A stretch of 64,000 nucleotides of DNA from Methylobacterium sp. Leaf117 (GCF_001422985.1 NZ_LMNL01000034.1:603512-667511), one strand, 5' to 3'; shown: positions 7,696 to 17,312, counted from the first letter of the stretch. Made by a program: numbers and translations. Notes: generated by a model from the sequence alone, not told the origin.

Positions 7696-9608
7696 GCCCC
7701 CCTGCGATCCTCGTGGTGGCGCCCATGCCGGCCTTCCCGACCAGCGCCGGCAATCGGCGCCGGTTGTTGACCACCTGCCTGTCCCTCCAGCGCGGCGGCT
7801 TCGCCATCGACCTCGCGACCTACGCCCACGAGGATCAGATCTACCGGCGCTTCGGGCAGCACCCGCCCACCGACGAGGCCGAGGCGGCGGGACTGTTCCG
7901 GCACACCTTCCGGATCGAGCCCCAGGGCACGATCCCGCTCACCACGCGGGCGCGCGGCTTCGGCATCGACGATTGGTGCCCCGACGCGGTCGGCGCCTTC
8001 GTGGCCTGGTACGGCCAGGCCTATCCCGAAACCCACGCGATTCTGGTGAACTACGTGTTCCTGTCGCGGGCGCTCGAAGCGGCGCCCCCGGGCATGCTGA
8101 AGCTGATCGACACGCATGACCGCTTCGCCGACCGGCAGCGCCACTACCGGCCGTTCCGGGCCGAGCCGAATTTCTTCTACACCGACCGGGCCGGCGAGGC
8201 GGCCGGCCTCGCCCGCGCCGACATCGTCCTGGCGATCCAATCCGAGGAGGCCGCCTATTTTCGGACTCTCACCGACCGGCGCGTCCACCTCCTGCCGCCC
8301 CGCTTCCTGGCCCGACGCCCGTTCGCGGCGCCGACCCGGCTGACGCGCATCGGCTTCCTCGGCCACGGCAACGACCCGAACCTGTTCTCGATCCGGCATT
8401 TCGCCGCCGCCTGGAGCGCGGATTGGGTGCCGGGGCGGCCCGAACTCGTGATCGCCGGCGAGATCAGCAACAGCCTCGGCCCGGCCACATCGCCGGGGGT
8501 GATCCGTGCCGGCTACGTCCCGCGGCTGGAGGACTTCTACGACGACGTCGACCTCGTGGTCGCCCCGATCCTGATGGGCAGCGGGCTGAAGATGAAGGTC
8601 GCCGAAGCCCTGTCCTTCGGCAAACCGGTCATCGGCACCGCTCTCGGCTTCGAGGGCTTCGACCCGGTGGCGCCGGCCCACCGCCTACAGACCGGGCAGG
8701 CGGTCAAGGACATGGTCCTGGCGCTGGCCTCGGACGCGACCGGACTCGCCGCGCTGACCCGTGCCTGCGAAGCTCTATTTGCCGGCTACAACAAGGGAGC
8801 CGAGCAGGCGGAAACCGATTTGCTGGCCATGCTTCCCGCCTGGGACGCGGACACATCCGGCCCGGACGAGCCGGCGTCGAGCGATCCCGCGCAGCCGGCC
8901 ACCTTCGTCGCGTCGAGCCTCGTGTCCATGCCCCTCCGGCACGGACGTCTCGCCTGCGAGACCTCGCTGCGGTCGGACCTCCGCGACCATCCCGATCTCG
9001 GGCGGCTGATCGCCACCGAGCGCGCCGGACCGCCGGGCGCCGCCCCCTACACCCCCTTGCGCCGGCGCTGGTTCGCCAGGGCCGGTGCCGGATCATCGGG
9101 GACCGACCAGGGGACCAGTCCAGAGACCGGCCAAGAGACCAGCCAAGGGACCTGCCTTGCCGGGCTCCACCTCGCCCTGTCGCCGGAATGGGTCCGCGAG
9201 CGGCGGCTGCCCCCTTCCCTCCGGGCCGAACTCGCGGCCGAGCTGGCGGATGTCGCCGCGGATTGGGATGCCGAGGCGCGCCTCGTCGGCCTCACCGGAG
9301 AGGGGGCGCTGCTCGCCCTGTCGCTCCCGCGCCACCTCGCGTTCGGGACTCACCCCAACGCGGCCTTCCAGATCGGGGCGTCGACGCGGGAGATCACGTT
9401 GCAACGCGTCACCTCTTTGAATACCAGCCTGGGTCTTCTGTATACCACGGCCCGTGAGGACCTGCCGGGCGCCCCCGCCGCCCTGACCTTCGCGGGCCTC
9501 GAGCCCGTCCACGCGGGTCCGTCCAAGATCCTGTTCCTGCACGACGATCTCATCGGGCGGATCACCATCCTGTCCGAGATCGCCTCGGCAGAGGAACCCC
9601 TGCCATGA
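7692..9608 (+). CDS. glycosyltransferase (GT4-like) with long C-terminal extension
   Basis: A 638-residue protein. Residues 1-370 look like a GT-B glycosyltransferase: an N-terminal Rossmann start with ILVVAPMPAFPTSAGNRRR, a middle IGFLGHGNDPNL, and a nucleotide-sugar-site segment LMGSGLKMKVAEALSFGKP followed by IGTALGFEGF, typical of the GT4 E-x7-E region. About 240 C-terminal residues are additional and unrecognised; they include a low-complexity stretch (GTDQGTSPETGQETSQGT) encoded by degenerate short repeats near 9100-9150. The donor and acceptor cannot be inferred. The start overlaps the preceding stop and its own stop overlaps the next start (ATGA), so translation is probably coupled. 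Confidence 0.85.
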   Translation: MSPPAILVVAPMPAFPTSAGNRRRLLTTCLSLQRGGFAIDLATYAHEDQIYRRFGQHPPTDEAEAAGLFRHTFRIEPQGTIPLTTRARGFGIDDWCPDAVGAFVAWYGQAYPETHAILVNYVFLSRALEAAPPGMLKLIDTHDRFADRQRHYRPFRAEPNFFYTDRAGEAAGLARADIVLAIQSEEAAYFRTLTDRRVHLLPPRFLARRPFAAPTRLTRIGFLGHGNDPNLFSIRHFAAAWSADWVPGRPELVIAGEISNSLGPATSPGVIRAGYVPRLEDFYDDVDLVVAPILMGSGLKMKVAEALSFGKPVIGTALGFEGFDPVAPAHRLQTGQAVKDMVLALASDATGLAALTRACEALFAGYNKGAEQAETDLLAMLPAWDADTSGPDEPASSDPAQPATFVASSLVSMPLRHGRLACETSLRSDLRDHPDLGRLIATERAGPPGAAPYTPLRRRWFARAGAGSSGTDQGTSPETGQETSQGTCLAGLHLALSPEWVRERRLPPSLRAELAAELADVAADWDAEARLVGLTGEGALLALSLPRHLAFGTHPNAAFQIGASTREITLQRVTSLNTSLGLLYTTAREDLPGAPAALTFAGLEPVHAGPSKILFLHDDLIGRITILSEIASAEEPLP

Positions 9609-11659
9609 TGGCTGCCCCCGACATCCTCGACGCGCCCTCCGGCCGCAAGGCGGCCCTGGTCGAGGGCGCCCTGATCTGGAACGCCTTGTTCCTCAACGAC
9701 ATACGCCTCGCGTTCCGGCCCGAGACCGAGCCCCTGGTCTCGGTCGTCATGGTCTCGCGCGGGGCCCGGCACCTGCTGGCCTGGACGCTGGCCAAGCTCG
9801 CCGCGCAGCAGGCCTTCGCCGGCCCGGCCTTCGAGGTGATCCTGATCGACAACGCCTCCGATCCGGAAACCCGGGCGCTGTTCGGCCGGATCGACGGGGC
9901 GCAGATCCACCTCAACGACGAAAACATCGGTTTCGGCCCGGCCTGCAACCAGGGCGCGGCCAAGGCGCGGGGCCGGTACCTGCTGTTCCTCAACCCCGAT
10001 GTCGACCTGATGCCCGGCGCCCTGGCGGCCCTGGTGGCGACCTTCTCGGAATCCGACGATATCGGCATCGTCGGCGCCCGGCTGGTGTTCCCTGGCGGCA
10101 TCCTGCAGGAGGCCGGCGCGGGCTTCCAGGACGATCCGCAGCTCACCCATCCCCATGGGCGGGGCGGTCTCGACCCCTTCGCTCCAGAGGCCTCCTACAC
10201 CCGCGACGTCGGCTACGTCTCCGGGGCGGTGCTGATGATCGAGGCCGCACTGTTCACCACGCTCGGCGGCTTCGACGACTGGTTCGCGCCGGCCTATTTC
10301 GAGGATACCGACCTGTGCCTGCGCTGCCAGCAGGCCGGGCGGCGCGTCGTCTACCAGCCGCGCAGCATCGCGATCCACGTGGAGAGCGCCACCAGCGTCC
10401 GGCGCGCCGACGTCGAAGCGTTGCTCGACCGCAACCGCATCCGCTTCCGCGAGCGGCATCGGGGCTGGCTGTTCGGGCAGGGGCCGGCGCGCACCGGGTT
10501 CGGACCCCGCGACGACGCGCCCTTCGCCCTGCGCATCCTCTACGTCGACGACCGGGCGCCACACCAGGATCTGGGGGCCGGGCTGCCGCGCGCCAACACC
10601 ATCGTCAACGCGATGGCGGATCTCGGCTACGCGGTGACGGTGTGTTCGGTCTACGGCGAGCGCGAGGAACCGGCGCGAACCTACCGTGACCTTTCGGATC
10701 GGATCGAGGTGATCGAGCCCTGTGGGCGGGAGGGTTTCCGACGCCTCGTCAGCGAGCGCGCCGGTTTCTACGATGTGCTCTGGGTCAGCCGTCCGCCGCA
10801 TGTCGGCATGGTCTGCGAGGTCCTGCACGACCTCGGCTTGAGCCCCCGGGATGTCGGGCGCTCCCGCGTGGTGTTCGACTGCGAATCTCTCTACGCCCTG
10901 CGCGACTTCGTCATCGCTACCCTCAAGGGCCGACCGGCCCCGGGACCGGCGCTGGCTCGAGCCACGACACTGGAACTCCGGCCGGTTGCGGCGGCCGACA
11001 ACGTGGTCTGCGTCTCGCCCGCCGATGCGCGGCTGCTCCGGCACGCCGGCATCGCCGATCCTGTGGTGCTCGGCCATCTCCACGCAACGCATCCAAATCC
11101 CCCCGGCTTCGCGGCCCGCGCGGGCTTCGTCTTTATTGGCTCCCTTTCCCGCGAGGGAGAGCCCAACATCGATTCCCTCGACTGGTTCTTTGGAGAGGTC
11201 TGGACTCCTCTACGGACGCTCCTGCCGGAGGCGCGCATCACCATCATCGGCACCGTCGCGCCGTCCATTGCCGAGCGGCTGACCCGGCCCGGCGTCACCG
11301 TGCTGGGTCGGGTCGACGACATCGGTCCCGCGCTTGATGCCGCCCGCGTCGCCGTGGCGCCGACGCGCTTCGCCGCCGGCATCCCACACAAGGTGCTGGA
11401 GACCGTGACACGTGGCCTGCCGAGCGTCGTCACGCCTATCCTGGCCGGGCAGATGGGTTGGCCGGACGGCACGGGGTACCGGGTCCATGATTGGCACGAT
11501 CCACCAGGCTTTGCCGAGACGCTGGCGCAGCTGCACCAGACCGAGTCCGCTTGGACCCAGGTTCAGCAGAACGGCCTCGCCCAGCTCGCCCGCGAGGACG
11601 ATGCCGAGACCTTCGGTGCGGTCCTGCGCCGCCTGTGCGAGGCGCCGACCTTCACATGA
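9605..11659 (+). CDS. bifunctional glycosyltransferase, GT2-GT4 fusion
   Basis: 684 residues with two catalytic modules. Residues about 40-290 form a GT-A family 2 transferase of the rhamnosyltransferase type: VSVVMVSRGARHL, EVILIDNASDPETR, NIGFGPACNQGA, FLNPDVDLMPG (the DxD-equivalent) and FEDTDLCLRCQQAG. Residues about 310-684 form a GT-B module: RILYVDDRAPHQDLGAG, FIGSLSREGEPNIDSL, VLGRVDDIGPALDAARV and KVLETVTRGLPSVVTP. Such fusions add two successive sugars or couple chain transfer in capsule and O-antigen loci. It is cytoplasmic or membrane-peripheral, with no transmembrane segments seen. It overlaps both neighbours by four bases. Confidence 0.9.
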   Translation: MMAAPDILDAPSGRKAALVEGALIWNALFLNDIRLAFRPETEPLVSVVMVSRGARHLLAWTLAKLAAQQAFAGPAFEVILIDNASDPETRALFGRIDGAQIHLNDENIGFGPACNQGAAKARGRYLLFLNPDVDLMPGALAALVATFSESDDIGIVGARLVFPGGILQEAGAGFQDDPQLTHPHGRGGLDPFAPEASYTRDVGYVSGAVLMIEAALFTTLGGFDDWFAPAYFEDTDLCLRCQQAGRRVVYQPRSIAIHVESATSVRRADVEALLDRNRIRFRERHRGWLFGQGPARTGFGPRDDAPFALRILYVDDRAPHQDLGAGLPRANTIVNAMADLGYAVTVCSVYGEREEPARTYRDLSDRIEVIEPCGREGFRRLVSERAGFYDVLWVSRPPHVGMVCEVLHDLGLSPRDVGRSRVVFDCESLYALRDFVIATLKGRPAPGPALARATTLELRPVAAADNVVCVSPADARLLRHAGIADPVVLGHLHATHPNPPGFAARAGFVFIGSLSREGEPNIDSLDWFFGEVWTPLRTLLPEARITIIGTVAPSIAERLTRPGVTVLGRVDDIGPALDAARVAVAPTRFAAGIPHKVLETVTRGLPSVVTPILAGQMGWPDGTGYRVHDWHDPPGFAETLAQLHQTESAWTQVQQNGLAQLAREDDAETFGAVLRRLCEAPTFT

Positions 11660-12510
11660 CGATCCCGCTGCCGCCCCGCCTCATCCGCATCGCCACCACT
11701 TTGTTCCGCCGGGTGACCTTGGGGCGTGTGCCCCGGCTGTTCGACGCCGGTTACTACCGGACCCAGCATCCGGACGTTGCCCGCTCCGGCATCGACCCGT
11801 TTCTGCACTACGTGTGGCGCGGGGCGGCGCAGAACCGCGACCCCAGCGCCGATTTCGACACTGCCTTCTACAAGCACCAGAGCGGCCGCATCCGCCTCGA
11901 CCCGGTGCGCCACTACCTGCGCTTCGGCGCGAAGGCCGGCCTTGATCCGAACCCGAATTTCAGCACCCTGATGTATGTGGCGCGCTATCCCGATATCGGG
12001 GCCGCTGGGGTCAACCCCCTGCTGCATTACCGCCAGGACGGCCGGGCCGAGGGCCGGGTCGCAGCCCCCTCTGCATCGCAGCCAGAGGAATGGGTGCCCT
12101 TCCAGGGAGTGCGGGAAGCCCATCGCTGGGTCTATCCGGCGCAGGGTTCGTCGCGTTTCAGCGTGACCCTGCGACGGGACGTGCCGGCCACCGCCTGCCC
12201 CACCGCCCTGCCCCGCCTCTGCCTCGTGCTGACCCTGGACGGAGCCGAAATCGACGGGCTGGTGCAGAGCTTCGACGCCTTCGCACATTCGGCGGCCGAT
12301 GCGATCACGCTGACGGTCGACACCACCCTTCGACCGCATCCACCGCGTCCCACCCTGGTGCTCGCCCTGGAGCATGCCTTCCACGGACCTGGACCGGGCG
12401 GGACGATCCAGCTGCGCTACGCTGAGGCACGGATTTGGGACGTGGTGCCAGAACGCCCGCACGTGTTGCGGATCTGCCCAGCCGGCGCGCTGTCGATCCA
12501 AGTCCTCTGA
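11656..12510 (+). CDS. HPDV-repeat protein of polysaccharide locus
   Basis: 284 residues; the start is ATG 11656, overlapping the preceding stop (ATGA). The N-terminal part has three copies of a roughly 40-residue motif: FDAGYYRTQHPDVARSGIDP then FLHYVWRG, a divergent copy ending in HYLRFGAKAGLDPN, and YVARYPDIGAAGVNP then LLHYRQDGRAEGR. The motif (YP/HPDV-x-G-x-P-L/F-x-HY-x3-G) is commonly found attached to glycosyltransferases and rhamnan-synthesis proteins; its biochemical role is not established. The C-terminal 140 residues are probably beta-rich and unrecognised. It ends the four-gene operon and converges on bioD. Confidence 0.8.
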   Translation: MTIPLPPRLIRIATTLFRRVTLGRVPRLFDAGYYRTQHPDVARSGIDPFLHYVWRGAAQNRDPSADFDTAFYKHQSGRIRLDPVRHYLRFGAKAGLDPNPNFSTLMYVARYPDIGAAGVNPLLHYRQDGRAEGRVAAPSASQPEEWVPFQGVREAHRWVYPAQGSSRFSVTLRRDVPATACPTALPRLCLVLTLDGAEIDGLVQSFDAFAHSAADAITLTVDTTLRPHPPRPTLVLALEHAFHGPGPGGTIQLRYAEARIWDVVPERPHVLRICPAGALSIQVL

Positions 12511-12563
12511 AGCGGAAAGCGCCCCCCGTCCGTCTTGTCGGGCTCGTTCGATGGCCCTGCGGG

Positions 12564-13256
12564 TCAGACGAGGTCGGCCAGAGCATCCGGGCAGTCGCCG
12601 TCGCGGGCGATGACGATGACCGGGACAGCCTGATGGCGACCCTGATGGCGACGGAGTGCCGCCGCCACGAAATCCGGTGACGTCGGCGCGTTCGGGCTCT
12701 CGCAAACGACGATCCCGCGGAGTGGAACCCCGTGGGCGCCTAGGGTTTCGGCGGCCGTGAGGGCGTGGCTGATGGCTCCGAGATAGGACCCCGAGACCAT
12801 GAGGGCCGGCAGGCGGAGGGCCTTGAGCCAGTCGAGGCCGGTCGCGTCGCCGGTCACCGGACTCATCAGACCGCCGACCCCCTCGATCAGGAGGGTACCG
12901 CCGGGCGAGATCCCGGCCATCTCGGTCCGGCACCAGTCGACAAGGTCATCCAGGGCCAGGGTCCGGCCCTCTTGCGCGGCGGCGAGATCGGGGCTGAGCG
13001 GCGCGGCGAAGCGCCAGGGCGAGCAGGCTTCTACGGTGCGAAGCGTCACGGGCAGGCCCTGCGCCGCAAGCAGGCGCGCTGTATCACTGTCCGCAAAACC
13101 GGGGGTACCGAGCGGCGGAACCCCGCTCGCCAAGGGCTTCAGAGTGCGTACGGTACGGCCCCGGTCGTGCAGACGCCGCGTCAGCGCGGCGGTGACGTAG
13201 GTCTTGCCGATCTCGGTCCCGGCACCGGCGATGAAGACGGCGCGGGCTCCGCTCAC
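12564..13256 (-). CDS. bioD: dethiobiotin synthase
   Basis: BioD uses ATP and CO2 to close the ureido ring of 7,8-diaminopelargonate, the penultimate biotin step. The P-loop is GAGTEIGKTYVTAAL at the N-terminus; RTLKPLASGVPP carries the substrate Lys, and EGVGGLMSPVTG the Glu-Gly-Gly motif. 230 residues is a normal length. I chose GTG 13256 (VSGARAVFIAG), preceded by gggag, because the longer ATG frame would run into fpr, whose stop is at 13270. It follows fpr by 13 bases on the same strand. The biotin partner bioA is 19 kb away, so the pathway is dispersed here. Confidence 0.92.
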   Translation of the reverse strand: MSGARAVFIAGAGTEIGKTYVTAALTRRLHDRGRTVRTLKPLASGVPPLGTPGFADSDTARLLAAQGLPVTLRTVEACSPWRFAAPLSPDLAAAQEGRTLALDDLVDWCRTEMAGISPGGTLLIEGVGGLMSPVTGDATGLDWLKALRLPALMVSGSYLGAISHALTAAETLGAHGVPLRGIVVCESPNAPTSPDFVAAALRRHQGRHQAVPVIVIARDGDCPDALADLV

Positions 13257-13269
13257 CTCCCGGTAAGAC

Positions 13270-14043
13270 TCACTTCTCGACAAACGCCTTCTCGATGACG
13301 TAGTGGCCGGCCTCGCCGTGATTGCCCTCCTCGTAGCCACCGTCTGTGAGCAGCTGGCGGGTGTCGCGGATCATGTCGGGCGAGCCGCACAGCATGAACC
13401 GATCGTTCTCCACCGACATCGGCGGCAGACCGATATCCTCGAACAGCTTGCCGGAGGTCATCAGATCGGTGATGCGGCCGCGGTTGCGGAAGGGCTCGCG
13501 GGTCACGGTCGGGTAGTAGATCAAACCGGCGCTGATGACCTCGCCGAGGAATTCGTGGTTCGGCAGGTCCTGCGTGATGGTCTCGCCATAGGCGAGTTCC
13601 TGCACTTGGCGGCAGCCGTGGACGAGGACGACCTTCTCGAAGCGATCGTAGGTTTCCGGGTCCTTGATGATCGACATGAAGGGCGCCAGGCCGGTGCCGG
13701 TGCCGAGCAGGTAGAGGTTCCTGCCCGGCATCAGGTTGTCGAGCACCAGGGTACCGGTCGGCTTCTTGCCGACGATGATCGGGTCACCGACCTTGAGGTG
13801 CTGCAGCTTCGAGGTGAGCGGGCCGTTCGGAACCTTGATCGAGAAGAACTCCAGTTCCTCCTCGTAATTGGCCGAGACGACGCTGTAGGCGCGCAAGAGC
13901 GGACGGCCCTCGACCTTGAGGCCCATCATCACGAACTCGCCGTTGCGGAAACGGAAGGCGGGATCGCGGGTGGTGCGGAAGGAGAACAGCGTGTCGGTCC
14001 AGTGATGGACGCTCAGCACACGCTCCTCGTTGAACTTGCTCAT
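13270..14043 (-). CDS. fpr: ferredoxin--NADP+ reductase
   Basis: A 257-residue flavoprotein of the bacterial Fpr subclass. The FAD motif is RAYSVVSANYEEELEFF, the NADP-binding motif GTGTGLAPFMSII, and the chain ends in HYVIEKAFVEK, the C-terminal extension seen in alphaproteobacterial Fpr. It shuttles electrons between NADPH and ferredoxin/flavodoxin; in the neighbourhood of bioD this could supply reductant for biotin or Fe-S enzymes, though that link is inference. ATG 14043 gives MSKFNEERVLSVHHWTD. It is likely co-transcribed with bioD. Confidence 0.95.
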   Translation of the reverse strand: MSKFNEERVLSVHHWTDTLFSFRTTRDPAFRFRNGEFVMMGLKVEGRPLLRAYSVVSANYEEELEFFSIKVPNGPLTSKLQHLKVGDPIIVGKKPTGTLVLDNLMPGRNLYLLGTGTGLAPFMSIIKDPETYDRFEKVVLVHGCRQVQELAYGETITQDLPNHEFLGEVISAGLIYYPTVTREPFRNRGRITDLMTSGKLFEDIGLPPMSVENDRFMLCGSPDMIRDTRQLLTDGGYEEGNHGEAGHYVIEKAFVEK

Positions 14044-14188
14044 CGACGGTCCGTCTCGAATTTCGCTCGAATCTCGAAGCTTTGCGTGGGGTCTTCTCGC
14101 ACCTGCGGTGGGCGCGTCAAGGCGGCGCGCGTACGCAGGTGCGCTGGGGGCAATGGTCTGGAATCGTTCTTAATTCTTCGGTTTTGCC

Positions 14189-15124
14189 TCACAGCGGCTT
14201 CAACCCCGTCTCGATCTCTGCACGGCGGCTTTCGAGAAAAGGCGGCAGAGCGAGGCGTTCGCCCAGCGTCTCAAGGGGCTCATCGGTGGCAAAGCCCGGA
14301 CCGTCGGTGGCGATCTCGAACAGGATGCCGTTGGGCTCGCGGAAGTAGAGACTGCGGAAGTAGTAGCGATCCACCGGCCCGCTGGAAGGAATCCGTCGCA
14401 CCCGGAGACGGTCGGCCCAAGCCTGATACTCGGCATCCGGAATCCGGAACGCGACGTGGTGGACGGCGCCCGCGCCTTGATGCGCAGGGCCGAGCTTCGG
14501 CTCGGCGAGGAGGTGAAGTTCAGCGGCTGGACCACCGGCTCCCATGCGGTAAACGCGGACCTCGCCTTCGGGCAGCTCATAGTTGCGATCGTGGCTCATG
14601 CCGAGGATGTCGGTCAGGACCGCTTCAGTCCGCGCGATCTGTCCCACACTCAAGCGGATCGGCCCGAGTCCGCGGATCTGGTGCTCGGCCGGCACGGGAC
14701 TTCCGGCCCAGGGATGGGCCTCCCCAACGCCCCCATCATCCACCAGCATCAGGCGCTGTCCCTCACCATCCTCGAAATCGAGGGTGAGGCGACCGTCACG
14801 CTCCATCGGCACAGCGTGGGTCACGCCCTGCCGTGCCAAGTGCTCGCGCCACCACGCGATCGCGGCGGCGCCCGAGACTCGCAGGCCGGTGCGGCTGATA
14901 CTGTTGGTGCCGCGCCGCTCCGGCGGGGCCGGCCAGTCGAAAAAGGTGACATCGGTGCCGGGCGAGGCACGGCCATCGGCATAGAACAGGTGGTAGGCCG
15001 ACACGTCATCCTGGTTCACCGTCTTCTTCACCAGACGTAGGCCGAGCACCCGCGTGTAGAAGGCCAGGTTGTCTGCGGCCTGCGCGGTGATGGCGGTGAG
15101 ATGGTGAATTCCGGTGAGCTGCAT
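14189..15124 (-). CDS. VOC-family ring-cleaving dioxygenase (MhqO-like)
   Basis: 311 residues with two vicinal-oxygen-chelate modules. Module 1 opens with [17 protein letters not shown] (first metal His) and contains [16 protein letters not shown]; module 2 has [18 protein letters not shown] (second His) and [14 protein letters not shown] (the Glu ligand). This matches the MhqO/YkcA-type ring-cleaving dioxygenases linked to hydroquinone and catechol resistance. The 3' end follows the family pattern [15 protein letters not shown]. The gene stands alone, with 145 bases to fpr downstream and the hupE terminator upstream. The true substrate is unknown. Confidence 0.88.
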   Translation of the reverse strand: MQLTGIHHLTAITAQAADNLAFYTRVLGLRLVKKTVNQDDVSAYHLFYADGRASPGTDVTFFDWPAPPERRGTNSISRTGLRVSGAAAIAWWREHLARQGVTHAVPMERDGRLTLDFEDGEGQRLMLVDDGGVGEAHPWAGSPVPAEHQIRGLGPIRLSVGQIARTEAVLTDILGMSHDRNYELPEGEVRVYRMGAGGPAAELHLLAEPKLGPAHQGAGAVHHVAFRIPDAEYQAWADRLRVRRIPSSGPVDRYYFRSLYFREPNGILFEIATDGPGFATDEPLETLGERLALPPFLESRRAEIETGLKPL

Positions 15125-15185
15125 CGGCTGACCCTTGAGCGACGGGCGATGCCGTCAGATAGGTGCGCCGCCCACCGAACACAAA

Positions 15186-15207
15186 ACGGCCCCCTCGCGG
15201 GGGCCGT
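15186..15207 (-). terminator. Rho-independent terminator after the HupE-like gene
   Basis: A perfect 9-bp inverted repeat, acggccccc and gggggccgt around a four-base loop. On the minus strand it is followed by ttttgtgt, as expected for a terminator of the hupE-like gene whose stop is at 15244. Confidence 0.75.
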
Positions 15208-15243
15208 GCGATCGGAGACGTACACGGAAGTTGGGCGTGATGC

Positions 15244-15849
15244 TCAGAAAGCGCCGGCCAGAAGGCCGAGGCCGGCAACGGCCAGACCAACGCCGGCGAC
15301 CCGCAGGGCGGCGAGGCTGCGGGCCAGACGCCCGGCGGACAGGCCAAGACCGAGTCCGACCGCGTGCAGGAGCGCAGTCGCACCGAGGAATCCAAGTCCG
15401 TAGGCGAGGCCCGAGCCCGTCTCCGGCATCTCGGCACCATGGGCATGCCCGTGGAACACCGCGAACGCGCCAACCAGCACCATGGCGGCAGCAACAGGCA
15501 GGGCAGGCCGCAGGGCCAGCGAGGCGCCCAGCACGACCACCGAGAGGGCGATGCCGATTTCCACGAAGGGAAGTCCGATGCCCGCAGCACCCAACGCTCC
15601 GCCGACAGCCATCATGCCAAGGAAGGACAGAGGCACCAGGACGAGGGCTCGGCCGCCGATCCGCGCCGCGATGAGGCCAACCGCCACCATGGCGAGGAGA
15701 TGGTCGAGGCCGCTCAAGGGGTGGAGGAAGCCCTGTGCCAACCCGCTGGCCGCCTCATGGCCCGGATGCGCCAGGGCGGGCGTCGCAGCGAGGCCCATCG
15801 CTGCCACAAGGGCAAGGCGAACCGGCAGGGAGGCAAGGCGTGAGGTCAT
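15244..15849 (-). CDS. HupE/UreJ family metal permease
   Basis: 201 residues: a cleavable signal (LALVAAMGLAATPALA), then mature HPGHEAASG, and about six hydrophobic segments. The family signature HPLSGLDHLLAMVAVG is intact, and a further HGHAHGAEMP His-rich loop lies between later helices. HupE/UreJ proteins are secondary nickel (or cobalt) uptake permeases of the inner membrane. No hydrogenase or urease gene is in the window, so the metal and its client enzyme remain open. A terminator follows at 15186-15207. Confidence 0.9.
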   Translation of the reverse strand: MTSRLASLPVRLALVAAMGLAATPALAHPGHEAASGLAQGFLHPLSGLDHLLAMVAVGLIAARIGGRALVLVPLSFLGMMAVGGALGAAGIGLPFVEIGIALSVVVLGASLALRPALPVAAAMVLVGAFAVFHGHAHGAEMPETGSGLAYGLGFLGATALLHAVGLGLGLSAGRLARSLAALRVAGVGLAVAGLGLLAGAF

Positions 15850-16010
15850 CCGGACTGTCCCGAGCTTGAAAGCGAGCGGCGCGGCATCGCCGCCGCTCTG
15901 GCAGACACTAGCAACCGCACCCTAGCAACCGCCGTGCCCGCGTACAGTCCCAAGAACCCGGTCCGCGGCGCGGCGGTTCGTCCGCAGCGCCTGGGGAAAT
16001 CGGTGCCCCG

Positions 16011-17312
16011 TCAGAAATCGGTGGGTCGCCCGGCGGCCACCACCAGCATCTTCCCATCCGCGAAGGTGCGGGCGCCGGCGCGGCGGATATCGGCCTGGGT
16101 CACGTTGGCGACGAGATCGTTGCGGCGGGCGATATAGTCCATGCCGAGGCCCTCGAAGGCGATCTGCACCAGCTGGTGGGCGATCTTGGTCGAGGTATCG
16201 AAGCCGAGGGCGTAGGAGCCGGTGAGATAGTCCTTCGCCTTCTGCAACTCCTCGTCGGACGGACCCTCGGTGATGAGGCGGCCGATCTCTTCGCCGATCA
16301 CCGACAGGGCCTCGCCGACGCGCTCGTTCTTAGTGGCAGTGTAGCCCCAGGTCATCGACGCGGCGCGGTGGCTGACCAGCGACGTGCCCACCGAGTAAGC
16401 GAGACCGCGCTTCTCGCGCACCTCCTGGAACAGGCGGGAGGTGAAGGAGCCGCCGCCGAGGATGTGATTGAGAACGTAGGCCGGAATGAAGTCGGGGTCG
16501 CGCCAGGGCACGCCGTTCATGCCGAAGCGGATCACCGATTGCGGGACGTCGAGGTCGACGACGTGGCGCGCGCCGATGTTCTGCATTCGGGTCTGAGGCA
16601 CGGCCTTGAGGGGGGCGGCCAGAGCGAGCCTGCCGAAGGCCCGTTCGAGGCTTTCCGCCAGCCGTGCGGCGTCGATGGCGCCCACCGCCGCGACCTTCAA
16701 ACCGCCACGCCCGATGATCTGGCGATGCATCGTCACGAGATCGTCGCGGGTGATCGCCGCGATGCTCTCGGGCGTGCCGGACGACGGGCGGGCATAGGGA
16801 TGGCCGGCATAGGCCTCGGCGAAGAAGCGGCGCGAGGCCATCACACCTGGATCGTTCTGCTGGTAGCGCAGCCCAGCCAGGGTCTGAGCCCGCACCCGCT
16901 CGATGGCGTCGGGGTCGAGGCGCGGCTTGGCAAGGGCGAGCGCGAGGAGGTCGATGGCTTCGTCCGCATGCTTGACCAGCATCTTGAGCGAGCCGCCCAG
17001 GGCGTCGGAGCCGGCATGGAACGAGAGTTCGATGGCTCGGGCCGCGAGGCGCTCCTGGAAGGCGTCCGAGGACAGGTCGCCCGCCCCTTCGTCGAGGAGG
17101 CGAGCGAGCATTTGGGCCACGCCGGCCTTGCCCTCCGGGTCCTGGGCCGCGCCGCCCTCGAAGGTGAAGGCCAGGGCGATCAGCGGCACCACCGGGGATT
17201 CGACGTGCCACGCCTCGATGCCGGGGGCGGTCGCGACGGGAACGGCCTGGGTCGGCGAGGTCGCGGAGCGGGTGGCGGACGTGTCGAGCAGGTCGGTGGT
17301 GGCCACGTTCAT
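16011..17312 (-). CDS. M16 family peptidase-like protein, zinc motif lost (partner subunit)
   Basis: 433 residues with the two-domain M16 fold; typical segments are GSLKMLVKHADEAIDLL, HPYARPSSGTPESIAAI, VPQTRMQNIGARHVVDLD and GGGSFTSRLFQEVREKRG (the glycine-rich loop region). The zinc-binding HxxEH of active M16 enzymes is replaced by GVAQMLARLLDEGAGD, so it is probably the non-catalytic half of a heterodimer with the next gene, as in mitochondrial processing peptidase and bacterial pairs. ATG 17312 (MNVATTDLLDTS) is chosen. The active partner ends 101 bases upstream on the same strand. Confidence 0.9.
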   Translation of the reverse strand: MNVATTDLLDTSATRSATSPTQAVPVATAPGIEAWHVESPVVPLIALAFTFEGGAAQDPEGKAGVAQMLARLLDEGAGDLSSDAFQERLAARAIELSFHAGSDALGGSLKMLVKHADEAIDLLALALAKPRLDPDAIERVRAQTLAGLRYQQNDPGVMASRRFFAEAYAGHPYARPSSGTPESIAAITRDDLVTMHRQIIGRGGLKVAAVGAIDAARLAESLERAFGRLALAAPLKAVPQTRMQNIGARHVVDLDVPQSVIRFGMNGVPWRDPDFIPAYVLNHILGGGSFTSRLFQEVREKRGLAYSVGTSLVSHRAASMTWGYTATKNERVGEALSVIGEEIGRLITEGPSDEELQKAKDYLTGSYALGFDTSTKIAHQLVQIAFEGLGMDYIARRNDLVANVTQADIRRAGARTFADGKMLVVAAGRPTDF

